Counted from the first letter of the stretch, positions 1 through 6,930 are shown. The stretch is DNA of 7,226 bases from Actinomycetota bacterium (GCA_005801025.1 SYDZ01000046.1:1-7226); one strand, 5' to 3'. The notes: generated by a model not told the origin, from the sequence alone. Numbers and translations: made by a program.

Positions 1-482
1 ACAAGGTAAAACTGCTCTTCAACTCCAAGTGACCACAAATGGCGCAACGGCGCAAAATCATTAGCCGCTGTGTAGCCCGCTCCCTGCCAGACCTGAAACC
101 AGTTTGAGCCGTACAAAGTTCCCGCAATCACGTCACCCCGCAATGAACCAAGCGATTCGCGCTCGCGCACCGATGTCCACATGATCAACAGCACCATCAT
201 TGTGAATAATGCCGGCAGCAAACGGCGCGCCCGGCGCAACCAGAAGCCGCGCAGACTCACCCTCCCTGTGCGTTCTTCCTCAGCGACGAGCAACAGGGTG
301 ATCAAATATCCACTGATGACAAAGAAGACCTCAACACCAAGAAATCCGCCGGGCAGCCAGTCCGAGTTGGCGTGATAGATGATCACCGCTATGACGGCAA
401 GAGCACGCAGACCGTCAAGGCCAGGGAGATACGGCACACGACTGATCTGTTGTGATCGCGAAGTTTCAGTTGTCGGGGCCAT
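1..482 (-). CDS. Acyltransferase-3 (OafA/YrhL-like) integral membrane acyltransferase, C-terminus cut by window edge
   Basis: The frame reads from ATG at 482 to the left edge without a stop, giving 160 N-terminal residues. Family members are polytopic inner-membrane proteins that transfer acyl groups to sugars of surface polysaccharide, peptidoglycan or lipid. Visible signatures are PYLPGLDGLRALAV (17-30), with Arg26 and His37 forming the R-x10-H pair typical of the family; GGFLGVEVFFVISGYLIT (45-62); FWLRRARRLLPAL (80-92) followed by a membrane segment (about 88-104); and HLWSLGVEEQFYL (148-160). The first 16 residues are a polar cytoplasmic tail. The start lies 22 bp after the aldehyde dehydrogenase stop and has no clear Shine-Dalgarno, so it is probably translated as the last visible gene of the operon. 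The acceptor is unknown. Whether a C-terminal SGNH domain follows, as in OafA-type proteins, cannot be seen here. The family call is firm. Confidence 0.93.
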   Translation of the reverse strand, partial: MAPTTETSRSQQISRVPYLPGLDGLRALAVIAVIIYHANSDWLPGGFLGVEVFFVISGYLITLLLVAEEERTGRVSLRGFWLRRARRLLPALFTMMVLLIMWTSVRERESLGSLRGDVIAGTLYGSNWFQVWQGAGYTAANDFAPLRHLWSLGVEEQFYL

Positions 483-504
483 CAGATCCCAAGTCTGCCG
501 TGAA

Positions 505-1932
505 TCAGAGTTGCATTGCTTTCACTTCGCAGAACTCTTCAAGTCCGAACGTGCCACCTTCACGTCCAAGTCCACTCTGCTTGTAACCACCAAATGGCGC
601 TGCGATGTTGAACGATCCGCCGTTGACCTCGACCTGACCTGCCTGAAGCCGCCGAGCAACCTTCTTGGCGTGTTCCACATCACTGCCCCAGACGCCAGCG
701 GCAAGACCGTAGACAGTGTCGTTAGCGATGTCAATGGCTTCTTCTTCACTGTCATAGGCAATGATCGACAACACGGGCCCAAAGATCTCCTCGGTGAAAA
801 TCGTCATCTCTCGAGTCACACCAGAAAAGATTGTGGGCTGAACATAAAAGCCGATGTCAAGACCTTCCGGTACTGCCGCGCCACCCATCACGAGTGTGGC
901 CCCTTCGTCAATACCAGTTTGGATGAAGCCCCGAACGCGGTCGCGCTGCACGGCTGAAACCAAAGGTCCTAAACGTGAAGCCGCGTCAAACGGATCACCA
1001 GTGGTGAACTTCGCGGCGGCGGCGGCGGCAATCTGCTCGGCGGCAGCCAAGCGATTGCGTGGGACCAACATGCGAGTTAGAGCGCTGCAGGTTTGACCAG
1101 AGTTAGCGAAACACTTGCCAACACCAGCGCCAACAGCTTTGGCGAAACCAGCTTCGTCAAGATCATCGAGAATCAGATTTGGACTCTTGCCACCGAGTTC
1201 AAGTGAAACCTTCTTCACATTTTCTGCAGCCACAACAGCAACACGCTTGCCAGCGCGAGTTGAGCCCGTGAAACTGACCATGTCAACACCAGGGTGAGCA
1301 GCAATGGCTTCGCCAACAACTGGACCGACACCAGTGACCAAGTTGAAAACGCCCGCCGGCACGCCAGCGGCGTGGATGATCTCGGCGAGCATGAACGCAT
1401 TGATCGGAGCAACTTCCGATGGCTTGACAACAACCGTGTTGCCCGCCGCCATTGCTGGCGCAATCTTCAAAGCGATCTGATGTAACGGATAGTTCCAGGG
1501 CGTAATACATCCCACGACACCAAGTGGCTCACGAACGACAAGTGAGTTGCCGATCTGTTGCTCAAATTCATAGGTTGATAACAAGCCAGCAGCAATAGCG
1601 AAGTTGCCCTTTGGCAGACCCACCTGAATCATCGTGGACATGCCCACCGGCATTCCAACTTCACGAGCGATTGCTTCAGCAATTTCTTGTGTTCGCTCTT
1701 CTAGGCCAGCGTAAATCTTCATCAAGTACTCGGCGCGAGTTTCCTTAGGCAGATTGCTCCAAGCCGCAAAGGCTGCCCGAGCCGCAGCCACAGCCTGATC
1801 AACATCACCAGCAGTTCCATCGGGGATTGTGGCGATGATTTCTTCGGTCGCCGAGTTGGTGACTTCGAGGACGCCCTGACCTTGCGAGGGAACCCATGCA
1901 CCGTTGATATAAATCTTGTCGTATGTGATCAT
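505..1932 (-). CDS. NAD(P)-dependent aldehyde dehydrogenase (ALDH superfamily)
   Basis: A complete 475-residue protein of normal ALDH length that oxidises an aldehyde to the carboxylic acid with NAD(P)+. All core residues are present: PWNYP with Asn147, the cofactor-site lysine in VVVKPSE (Lys170), the Rossmann motif FTGSTRAGKR (221-230), the general base in LELGGKSP (Glu245), the nucleophile in GQTCSA (Cys282), EEIFGP (Glu382), and the C-terminal PFGGYKQSGLGRE (446-458). The protein ends in EVKAMQL, as soluble ALDHs usually do. It has no signal peptide, so it is cytosolic. The start ATG at 1932 gives the usual short N-terminus ahead of YINGAWV. It lies 32 bp after the metF stop, and upstream complementarity to 16S rRNA is weak. 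The substrate cannot be told from sequence; betaine-aldehyde-like and general aliphatic or aromatic aldehyde enzymes share these motifs. Its place after metF gives no clear clue. Confidence 0.95.
   Translation of the reverse strand: MITYDKIYINGAWVPSQGQGVLEVTNSATEEIIATIPDGTAGDVDQAVAAARAAFAAWSNLPKETRAEYLMKIYAGLEERTQEIAEAIAREVGMPVGMSTMIQVGLPKGNFAIAAGLLSTYEFEQQIGNSLVVREPLGVVGCITPWNYPLHQIALKIAPAMAAGNTVVVKPSEVAPINAFMLAEIIHAAGVPAGVFNLVTGVGPVVGEAIAAHPGVDMVSFTGSTRAGKRVAVVAAENVKKVSLELGGKSPNLILDDLDEAGFAKAVGAGVGKCFANSGQTCSALTRMLVPRNRLAAAEQIAAAAAAKFTTGDPFDAASRLGPLVSAVQRDRVRGFIQTGIDEGATLVMGGAAVPEGLDIGFYVQPTIFSGVTREMTIFTEEIFGPVLSIIAYDSEEEAIDIANDTVYGLAAGVWGSDVEHAKKVARRLQAGQVEVNGGSFNIAAPFGGYKQSGLGREGGTFGLEEFCEVKAMQL
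1012..1029 (-). repeat. Short GCC trinucleotide repeat encoding polyalanine
   Basis: On the minus strand this is five GCC codons followed by GCG, encoding Ala302-Ala307 of the aldehyde dehydrogenase. The tract lies between the catalytic cysteine region and the TTGDPFD segment. It is in frame, so gain or loss of a unit would change length without breaking the gene. Confidence 0.7.
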
Positions 1933-1964
1933 GGCTCAACCATATAGGTCACCAGCAAGTTTTG

Positions 1965-2825
1965 CTATTGCTTGAAGGGAAGACCCAAGTTGGCATAAAT
2001 CTCACGCGTGGCCGTACTGCGGTTCAAGGTATAAAAGTGCAATCCCGGAGCGCCAGCGTCTAACAATGCTTGACCTAATTCAGTCGCTGCTTCAACACCG
2101 ACACGACGAATATCTTCGGGGTCTTCAAAGGCCTCCAAACGCTGTGCCAACCAGTCGGGAAAGGCGGCACCAGACATCGCTGCCATGCGCAAAATCTGAC
2201 TCTTGTTGGTCACTGGCATGATCCCTGGAAGAACGGGCTTTTCGACGCCCAAGGCCCGCAGTTCATCAACCATGCGAACATAGACATCAACCTCAAAAAA
2301 GAATTGGGTAATAGCGAAATCTGAGCGGCCAAGTTTGGCTGCTAAGTATCGGCGATCAGTTGCGCGATCTGGTGATCGCGGATGAAGTTCTGGGTGGGCC
2401 GCAACACCCACTGAAAAACGTCCATCCGCGAGAACATCGTCCAGTAAATCACTGGCGAATGTGTAGTCGCTGGGCTGAACTTCCCCGTCTAATGGCACGT
2501 CGCCGCCAAGAGCCAAGATATTTTCGATGCCAGCATCGGCATAGTTATCACGAATCTCTTTGATTTCGCTTCGACGATGACCTTGGCACGTGAGATGGGC
2601 CATCGGCGTGATGTCGGTTTCTTTGCGCACCCATGTCACAACTTCACGGGTGCGTTCGCGTGTACTGCCACCTGCGCCGTATGTCACGCTGACAAAACTC
2701 GGAGCTAAAGGAGAAAGTTCGGCGATAGCACGACCCAAAGACATTTGAGCCGCCTGAGATTGCGGTGGGAAAAATTCAAAGGAGTAAGTACGACCAGCAG
2801 CGATGAGGTCGGAGATGCGCGCCAT
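1965..2825 (-). CDS. metF: 5,10-methylenetetrahydrofolate reductase
   Basis: The 286-residue FAD enzyme reduces 5,10-methylene-THF to 5-methyl-THF, the methyl donor for methionine synthase. Its length matches bacterial MetF, a single TIM-barrel domain. Motifs in order: YSFEFFPP with catalytic Glu17 (14-21), SVTYGAGGSTRERT (46-59), HLTCQGH (77-83), the flavin-site ALGGDVP with Asp109 (105-111), AAHPELHP (142-149), AITQFFFEVD with Gln174 (171-180), PGIMPV (200-205) and the C-terminal GLHFYTLNRS (261-270). The loop ALGGD is unusual: most MetF proteins known to me have ALRGD, so an arginine appears replaced by Gly108. The ATG at 2825 is 26 bp after the purH stop and no Shine-Dalgarno is visible in the gap; the N-terminus nevertheless aligns well with the family. 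It shares the folate pool with its neighbour PurH. The identification is firm; the consequence of the Arg-to-Gly change is unknown. Confidence 0.96.
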   Translation of the reverse strand: MARISDLIAAGRTYSFEFFPPQSQAAQMSLGRAIAELSPLAPSFVSVTYGAGGSTRERTREVVTWVRKETDITPMAHLTCQGHRRSEIKEIRDNYADAGIENILALGGDVPLDGEVQPSDYTFASDLLDDVLADGRFSVGVAAHPELHPRSPDRATDRRYLAAKLGRSDFAITQFFFEVDVYVRMVDELRALGVEKPVLPGIMPVTNKSQILRMAAMSGAAFPDWLAQRLEAFEDPEDIRRVGVEAATELGQALLDAGAPGLHFYTLNRSTATREIYANLGLPFKQ

Positions 2826-2851
2826 CAGGACAGTTTAGAGGGCAAAAAGTA

Positions 2852-4360
2852 TTAGTGCTTGAAGTGGCGCTCCGACGTAAAGACCATGGCAATGCCATGG
2901 TCATCGGCAGCAGCAATGACTTCTTCGTCGCGCACACTTCCACCGGGCTGAATCACAGCCTTTATCCCAGCCGCTACCGTGGCATCGAGACCATCACGGA
3001 ATGGGAAAAACGCGTCACTAGCACACACTCCGCCAAGTGCTCGTCCAGCCGAACGCTCGGCCGCAATTCGTGCTGAGTCCAGGCGATTTTGTTGACCCGC
3101 TCCGATGCCAAAAGCTTGTTGATCCTTGGCGAATACGATGGCGTTAGAACTCACCACAGCACATACCTGCCAAGCAAAAGTAAGATCATTCCATTGCGCC
3201 GCAGTTGGTCGGTTTTGAGTGACAACTTTCCAAGTACTCCGATCAAGATTCACAGCATCAGCGTTTTGCACTAAAAGTCCTCCATCTATTGAGCGAATAT
3301 CTAAGCGACGCGCAGAAGGTACCGATGCAGAGATCACTCGCAGATTTTTCTTTGCCAATAGAACTTCAAGCGCATCGGCATCAAATGATGGAGCAACGAC
3401 AACCTCTGTGAACACTGGAGCAAGTGCTTGGGCCATCTCGCGCGAGACAGCACGGTTCACTGCCACAATTCCGCCGAAGGCACTCACCGGATCGCAGGCG
3501 TTGGCCAGCGAATACGCTTCTGCTATTGAACCTTGTGTGGACATCGCAACACCGCACGGATTGGCGTGCTTCACAATGACACACGATGCACTCGCAAATT
3601 GATTCACCAATCGCCACGCCGCTTCAGTGTCATACAAGTTGAGATAGCTCAACTCCTTACCACCGTGTTGCACCGCTGTGTCCCACCAACTCGTGGCCCC
3701 ATCAAAGCGATAACGTGCTCCCGATTGATGCGGATTCTCCCCGTAACGCAACTCTTGAGCTCGCGTCGTGCCAATCAACAAATGTTCTGGCAGCGATTCA
3801 TCGGCAGATTCTTGTGCGACCATCCAACGCGCAATGGCAATGTCATAGTGAGCAATTTCTGTAAAAGCGATTGAGGCTAAATCTTGGCGAGTACGCACAG
3901 ACACTGCCCCCGTACTCCGGATCTCGGCGATCACTCGCGAATAATCACTTGGCCGCACAACGACTGCAACATGCGCGTGATTCTTGGCCGCTCCACGTAC
4001 CAGCGTTGGACCGCCGATATCAATCAGTTCAATGCTTGGATTATCTGAAAATGGATACAGGTTGACAACGACCAAAGCGATCGGCGCAATGTTGTGGGTT
4101 TTGAGATCGGCCACATGTGAGGCTTCGTCAAGATCGGCCAATATTCCGGCGTGCACAGTCGGATGCAATGTCACCACGCGGTGTCCCAACATCGCTGGGT
4201 AACCGGTGAGGTCTGCCACATCAGTGACCACGAGGCCAGCCTCATGTAATGCCTTGGCTGTTCCTCCGCTGGAAACGAGATCCCAACCAGCCTCCGACAA
4301 AGCGGTGGCCAGTTCAACGATGCCGGTCTTATCGAAAACACTCAGTAATGCGGTGGGCAT
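2852..4360 (-). CDS. purH: Bifunctional AICAR transformylase / IMP cyclohydrolase
   Basis: A 502-residue protein catalysing the last two steps of IMP synthesis: formyl transfer from 10-formyl-THF to AICAR, then ring closure. The N-terminal cyclohydrolase (MGS-like) domain shows LLSVFDKTG (5-13), SSGGTAK (30-36), TLHPTVHAGIL (64-74), NLYPF with Tyr102, IDIGGPTLVRGAAKNH with Asp114 and Lys126. The transformylase domain shows YGENPHQ (206-212), KHANPCG with Lys264-His265, SAFGGIVAVNR (293-303), SNAIVFAKD (405-413), IGAGQQNR (419-426) and SDAFFPFRD (448-456), and ends AMVFTSERHFKH. The usual RVKTLHP reads RVVTLHP, placing Val63 where a catalytic lysine is expected. ATG at 4360 was chosen because MPTALLSVFDKTG is the normal N-terminus; an in-frame TTG at 4387 would add nine unconserved residues. 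It follows sucD by 56 bp. No purN lies in the gap or elsewhere in the window. Confidence 0.96.
   Translation of the reverse strand: MPTALLSVFDKTGIVELATALSEAGWDLVSSGGTAKALHEAGLVVTDVADLTGYPAMLGHRVVTLHPTVHAGILADLDEASHVADLKTHNIAPIALVVVNLYPFSDNPSIELIDIGGPTLVRGAAKNHAHVAVVVRPSDYSRVIAEIRSTGAVSVRTRQDLASIAFTEIAHYDIAIARWMVAQESADESLPEHLLIGTTRAQELRYGENPHQSGARYRFDGATSWWDTAVQHGGKELSYLNLYDTEAAWRLVNQFASASCVIVKHANPCGVAMSTQGSIAEAYSLANACDPVSAFGGIVAVNRAVSREMAQALAPVFTEVVVAPSFDADALEVLLAKKNLRVISASVPSARRLDIRSIDGGLLVQNADAVNLDRSTWKVVTQNRPTAAQWNDLTFAWQVCAVVSSNAIVFAKDQQAFGIGAGQQNRLDSARIAAERSAGRALGGVCASDAFFPFRDGLDATVAAGIKAVIQPGGSVRDEEVIAAADDHGIAMVFTSERHFKH
2882..2902 (-). other. Perfect 9-bp inverted repeat (hairpin) inside the 3' end of purH
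   Basis: The arms GACCATGGC (2882-2890) and GCCATGGTC (2894-2902) are exact reverse complements separated by three bases. In the purH transcript this would fold into a 9-bp stem with a 3-nt loop, 27 nt before the stop codon and 56 nt before the metF start. It is followed by UUUACG, too short a U-run for a convincing intrinsic terminator. It encodes the conserved DHGIAMV peptide, so coding constraint may partly explain it. Confidence 0.5.
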
Positions 4361-4416
4361 TGCTTGACAATAGCCCCAGACCAGCAAATGTCGCAGATCA
4401 GTTTCTTTAAAGTTTG

Positions 4417-5316
4417 TTAGCCAAGGGCAGCAATAATTTCGGCCATCAAATCGCCAGCCTCAGTGGGGTTGTTGCCCACCTTGACACCAGCACCTCGCAA
4501 TGCATCCATCTTGCCCTGAGCAGTTCCCTTACCGCCCGAGACGATGGCGCCTGCGTGACCCATTTTCTTGCCCGCTGGTGCAGTGACACCAGCGATATAG
4601 GCACTCATCGGTTTCGTGACATGTGCCTTGATGAACTCAGCGGCTTCTTCTTCAGCCGAACCACCAATTTCACCGATCATGATGATCGCGTCAGTCTCTG
4701 GATCATTTTGAAATTCGCGCAAGCAATCAATGAAGTTGGTACCCGGCACTGGGTCTCCACCAATACCAACACAAGTACTGACACCGATGCCACGCTGCTT
4801 GAGTTCGTACAGAGCCTGATATGTCAAGGTGCCTGAACGGCTGACAATGCCGACATTTTTCTTACCTGCCTGAGGCAGTTCGGCAATTTCACCAGCAGTG
4901 ATTCCGATATTGCATTTGCCTGGGCTGATGATGCCAGGACAGTTTGGACCGAGTAACCGTGTCTTCGGATAATCGCGTACCAGTGTGTTGAAAACCTTGG
5001 CTTCATCTTGAGCGGGAATACCTTCGGTGATGCACACGATGAAACGAATACCCGCCGCCGCCGCTTCCAAGATCGCTGCCGGTGCAGCCTTCGGTGGCAC
5101 AGCGATAAAAGATGCGTCTGCGCCAGTTGCAGCAACGGCTTGCGAAACTGAGTCGAAAACTGGAATGCCTTCAACATCGGTACCACCCTTGCCTGGTGTC
5201 ACTCCGCCAACAACTTGGGTGCCGTAGGCCTGATTACGCAGCCCGTGATATTTGCCTTGGCCACCAGTGAGGCCTTGCACGATGACCTTGGTGTCTTTGT
5301 TTACGAAAATTGCCAT
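4417..5316 (-). CDS. sucD: Succinyl-CoA synthetase (succinate--CoA ligase) alpha subunit
   Basis: The 299-residue alpha subunit of the TCA-cycle enzyme that interconverts succinyl-CoA and succinate with formation of ATP or GTP. The N-terminal CoA-binding Rossmann domain carries QGLTGGQGKYH (14-24), GGVTPGKGG (37-45) and VCITEGIP (94-101). The ligase domain carries LLGPNCPGIISPG (121-133), GEIGGSAEEEA (215-225) with Glu216, and GHAGAIVSGGKGTA (253-266), where His254 is the residue phosphorylated during catalysis. Length and motif order are normal, with no signs of degeneration. It starts 4 bp after sucC, the usual tight coupling for a 1:1 heteromer; AAGTGA, formed by the end of sucC, may serve as a weak ribosome-binding site. 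Downstream comes purH. The assignment is essentially certain. Confidence 0.98.
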   Translation of the reverse strand: MAIFVNKDTKVIVQGLTGGQGKYHGLRNQAYGTQVVGGVTPGKGGTDVEGIPVFDSVSQAVAATGADASFIAVPPKAAPAAILEAAAAGIRFIVCITEGIPAQDEAKVFNTLVRDYPKTRLLGPNCPGIISPGKCNIGITAGEIAELPQAGKKNVGIVSRSGTLTYQALYELKQRGIGVSTCVGIGGDPVPGTNFIDCLREFQNDPETDAIIMIGEIGGSAEEEAAEFIKAHVTKPMSAYIAGVTAPAGKKMGHAGAIVSGGKGTAQGKMDALRGAGVKVGNNPTEAGDLMAEIIAALG

Positions 5317-5320
5317 GGGT

Positions 5321-6472
5321 TCACTTACCGTTCGAAATCGCGACAGCAGCGCGAGCTGCTTCGAGCATGGTGGGCTTGGAGATCAATGTGGACTCGGGGA
5401 TTCCGGCGTCAGCCAAAATCTTGCGTCCTTCTTCGGCGTTTGTTCCGTCGAGACGAATCACAATCGGTGCCTTTAAGGTCACGCGCGACAATGCCTCGAC
5501 AATTCCCTTGGCGACTTCTTCACCACGAGTAATACCACCGAAGATGTTGATGAAAATTGACGTGACTTTTTCATCGAAGTTGATGACCTCAAGGGCCGCG
5601 GCCATCACATCAGCACTAGCACCACCGCCGATGTCCAAAAAGTTGGCTGCCGTGCCACCGACTTGATTGACAACGTCCAATGTGCTCATTGCAAGACCAG
5701 CACCGTTAGCGATAATGCCAACAGTTCCATCAAGACCGATGTACTGCAGACCATGAGTACGAGCTAATTGTTCACGCGCATCAAGTTCTTCAGTGGCACG
5801 ATATTCGTCCCATTCAGGATGACGAAACGCTGCATTGTCGTCAAGGGTTACCTTGGCATCCAACGCATGCACTTCGCCAGTCGGCTTCAAGATCAATGGG
5901 TTGATTTCGGCGAGGTCACAGTCGCCTTCGGTGAAACAACGATATAACTGCACCAAGATCTTGGCCACGCCAGCAACGGCCTGAGCGGGAATCTTGGCGT
6001 CAACGGCGGCTTTGTGTGCTGCTGCCGGCGATAAACCATCAACTGGATCAATGTGCAATTTGATAATTGCGTCAGGATCTTTTTCAGCTACCACTTCAAT
6101 CTCAATGCCACCTTGCGCTGACAACATCAACAAATGTTTTTTGGCGCCACGATCAAGTGTGAATGAGGCGTAATACTCCTCGTCAATGTCACTGGCATTT
6201 TCAACCCACACACATTTCACGACATGACCCTTGATGTCCATACCGAGAATGTTGTTGGCATGCAAGCGCGCTTCTTCAGCGTTACTAGCCAACTTGATGC
6301 CACCCGCCTTGCCGCGTCCACCAACTTGCACCTGAGCCTTGACGACGACTGGATAACCAGACGCATCCGCAACTTTGAGCGCCTCATCCACTGTTGTGGC
6401 GGCGCCTCCCCGACTGACTGGGATATCGAAACGGGCAAAGTACTGCTTACCCTGATATTCAAACAAGTCCAT
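5321..6472 (-). CDS. sucC: Succinyl-CoA synthetase (ADP/GDP-forming) beta subunit
   Basis: The 383-residue beta subunit carries the nucleotide site in an ATP-grasp fold and pairs with SucD. Motifs: MDLFEYQGKQ at the N-terminus, VVVKAQVQVGGRGKAGG (42-58) with Lys45 and the Gly-rich loop, the metal and nucleotide residues in AEINPLIL (188-195) and LDAKVTLDDNA (204-214), then the C-terminal domain with GIIANGAGLAMSTLD (252-266), NFLDIGGGA (277-285) and FINIFGGITRGEEVAKGI (307-324). The last motif has Gly317 where Cys is common; this is probably neutral. Length is close to the usual 385-390. ATG at 6472 is supported by a good ribosome-binding sequence ten bases upstream. The preceding B12-binding mutase gene ends 14 bp upstream, linking production of succinyl-CoA to its use. 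Whether ATP or GTP is formed cannot be read from sequence by eye. Confidence 0.98.
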   Translation of the reverse strand: MDLFEYQGKQYFARFDIPVSRGGAATTVDEALKVADASGYPVVVKAQVQVGGRGKAGGIKLASNAEEARLHANNILGMDIKGHVVKCVWVENASDIDEEYYASFTLDRGAKKHLLMLSAQGGIEIEVVAEKDPDAIIKLHIDPVDGLSPAAAHKAAVDAKIPAQAVAGVAKILVQLYRCFTEGDCDLAEINPLILKPTGEVHALDAKVTLDDNAAFRHPEWDEYRATEELDAREQLARTHGLQYIGLDGTVGIIANGAGLAMSTLDVVNQVGGTAANFLDIGGGASADVMAAALEVINFDEKVTSIFINIFGGITRGEEVAKGIVEALSRVTLKAPIVIRLDGTNAEEGRKILADAGIPESTLISKPTMLEAARAAVAISNGK

Positions 6473-6481
6473 CTAGATCTT

Positions 6482-6487
6482 TCCTCT
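6482..6487 (-). promoter_or_regulatory. Ribosome-binding site of sucC, overlapping the stop of the upstream gene
   Basis: On the minus strand the sequence reads AGAGGA, ten bases before the sucC ATG. Its first A is the last base of the TGA stop of the B12-subunit gene. This is the clearest Shine-Dalgarno in the window and suggests translational coupling of the two genes. Confidence 0.7.
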
Positions 6488-6900
6488 CACTCACTTGCGT
6501 CTTCTCGTGCGTCCAGAGCGATTTCCAACCACTGGGCGATGGCTTTCAAAGATGATCCGGGACCGAAAATTTCCGATACCCCTTGCTCACGCAAGGCGCG
6601 TGCATCGGCATCTGGAATCACTCCCCCACCAAAAATTAAGGCCTCCTCCATATTGCGATTCCTCAGTTCTTCCATCACCCGTGGGAACAGCGTCAGATGG
6701 GCCCCAGACAACAGTGACAATCCCACCGCATCAACATCTTCTTGCAAAGCAGTTTCAGCGATTTGCTCGGGAGTCTGGTGAAGCCCCGTATAGATGACCT
6801 CGAACCCGTGGTCTCGGAGCGCTCTAGTGATTGTCTTAGCGCCTCTGTCATGCCCATCAAGTCCAGGCTTGGCAACGACAACTCGGTATGGCCTCTTCAC
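6487..6900 (-). CDS. Free-standing B12-binding small subunit of an acyl-CoA mutase (methylmalonyl-/isobutyryl-CoA mutase type)
   Basis: This 137-residue protein consists only of a cobalamin-binding flavodoxin-like domain. It opens with VVVAKPGLDGHDRGAK; Asp15-x-His17-x-x-Gly20 is the base-off/His-on motif whose histidine ligates cobalt. It continues with VIYTGLHQTPEQIAETA (36-52), GLSLLSGAH (60-68), and IFGGGVIPDAD (89-99), ending IFGPGSSLKAIAQWL. Size and sequence resemble separate small subunits such as IcmB or the small chain of two-part methylmalonyl-CoA mutases; the large substrate-binding subunit is not in the window. The start is GTG at 6900: an in-frame TAG at 6913-6915 excludes anything longer, and the first beta strand begins at residue 5. 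Adjacency to sucCD favours a succinyl-CoA-producing methylmalonyl-CoA mutase, but isobutyryl-, ethylmalonyl- or 2-hydroxyisobutyryl-CoA mutase cannot be excluded. It is the first gene of the minus-strand cluster. Confidence 0.92.
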   Translation of the reverse strand: MKRPYRVVVAKPGLDGHDRGAKTITRALRDHGFEVIYTGLHQTPEQIAETALQEDVDAVGLSLLSGAHLTLFPRVMEELRNRNMEEALIFGGGVIPDADARALREQGVSEIFGPGSSLKAIAQWLEIALDAREDASE

Positions 6901-6907
6901 AAGGAAG

Positions 6908-6930
6908 AAACCCTACGCCCTGAAGGGTCT
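6908..6930 (-). other. Leader hairpin upstream of the B12-subunit gene
   Basis: In the minus-strand transcript AGACCCU (6930-6924) can pair with AGGGUUU (6914-6908), six Watson-Crick pairs plus one G-U, around a 9-nt loop. The right arm contains AGGG, the only Shine-Dalgarno-like sequence before the GTG start at 6900, ten bases away. This is a fold read by eye; its use in the cell is unproven. Confidence 0.35.

Noticed and set aside
379..957. A 192-codon plus-strand open frame overlapping the acyltransferase and aldehyde dehydrogenase genes
   Set aside because: It lies antisense to two clearly conserved genes, has no recognisable domain or ribosome-binding site, and its composition is that of a shadow frame.
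1933..2851. Intrinsic terminators in the gaps flanking metF (2826-2851 and 1933-1964)
   Set aside because: The gaps are short and show no GC-rich stem followed by a U-run; TTTTT after the purH stop has no hairpin directly before it.
4361..4387. A longer purH start at TTG 4387 adding nine residues
   Set aside because: The added residues are not conserved, no ribosome-binding site precedes the TTG, and the ATG at 4360 gives the standard PurH N-terminus.
4674..4688. Near-palindrome CGATCAT-G-ATGATCG inside sucD
   Set aside because: A one-base centre cannot form a hairpin loop, and the sequence encodes the conserved IMIGEI region, so it is best explained by coding.
6224..6781. A 185-codon plus-strand open frame opposite sucC and the B12-subunit gene
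   Set aside because: Both genes it covers are intact family members on the minus strand; the antisense frame has no family features and crosses their junction.
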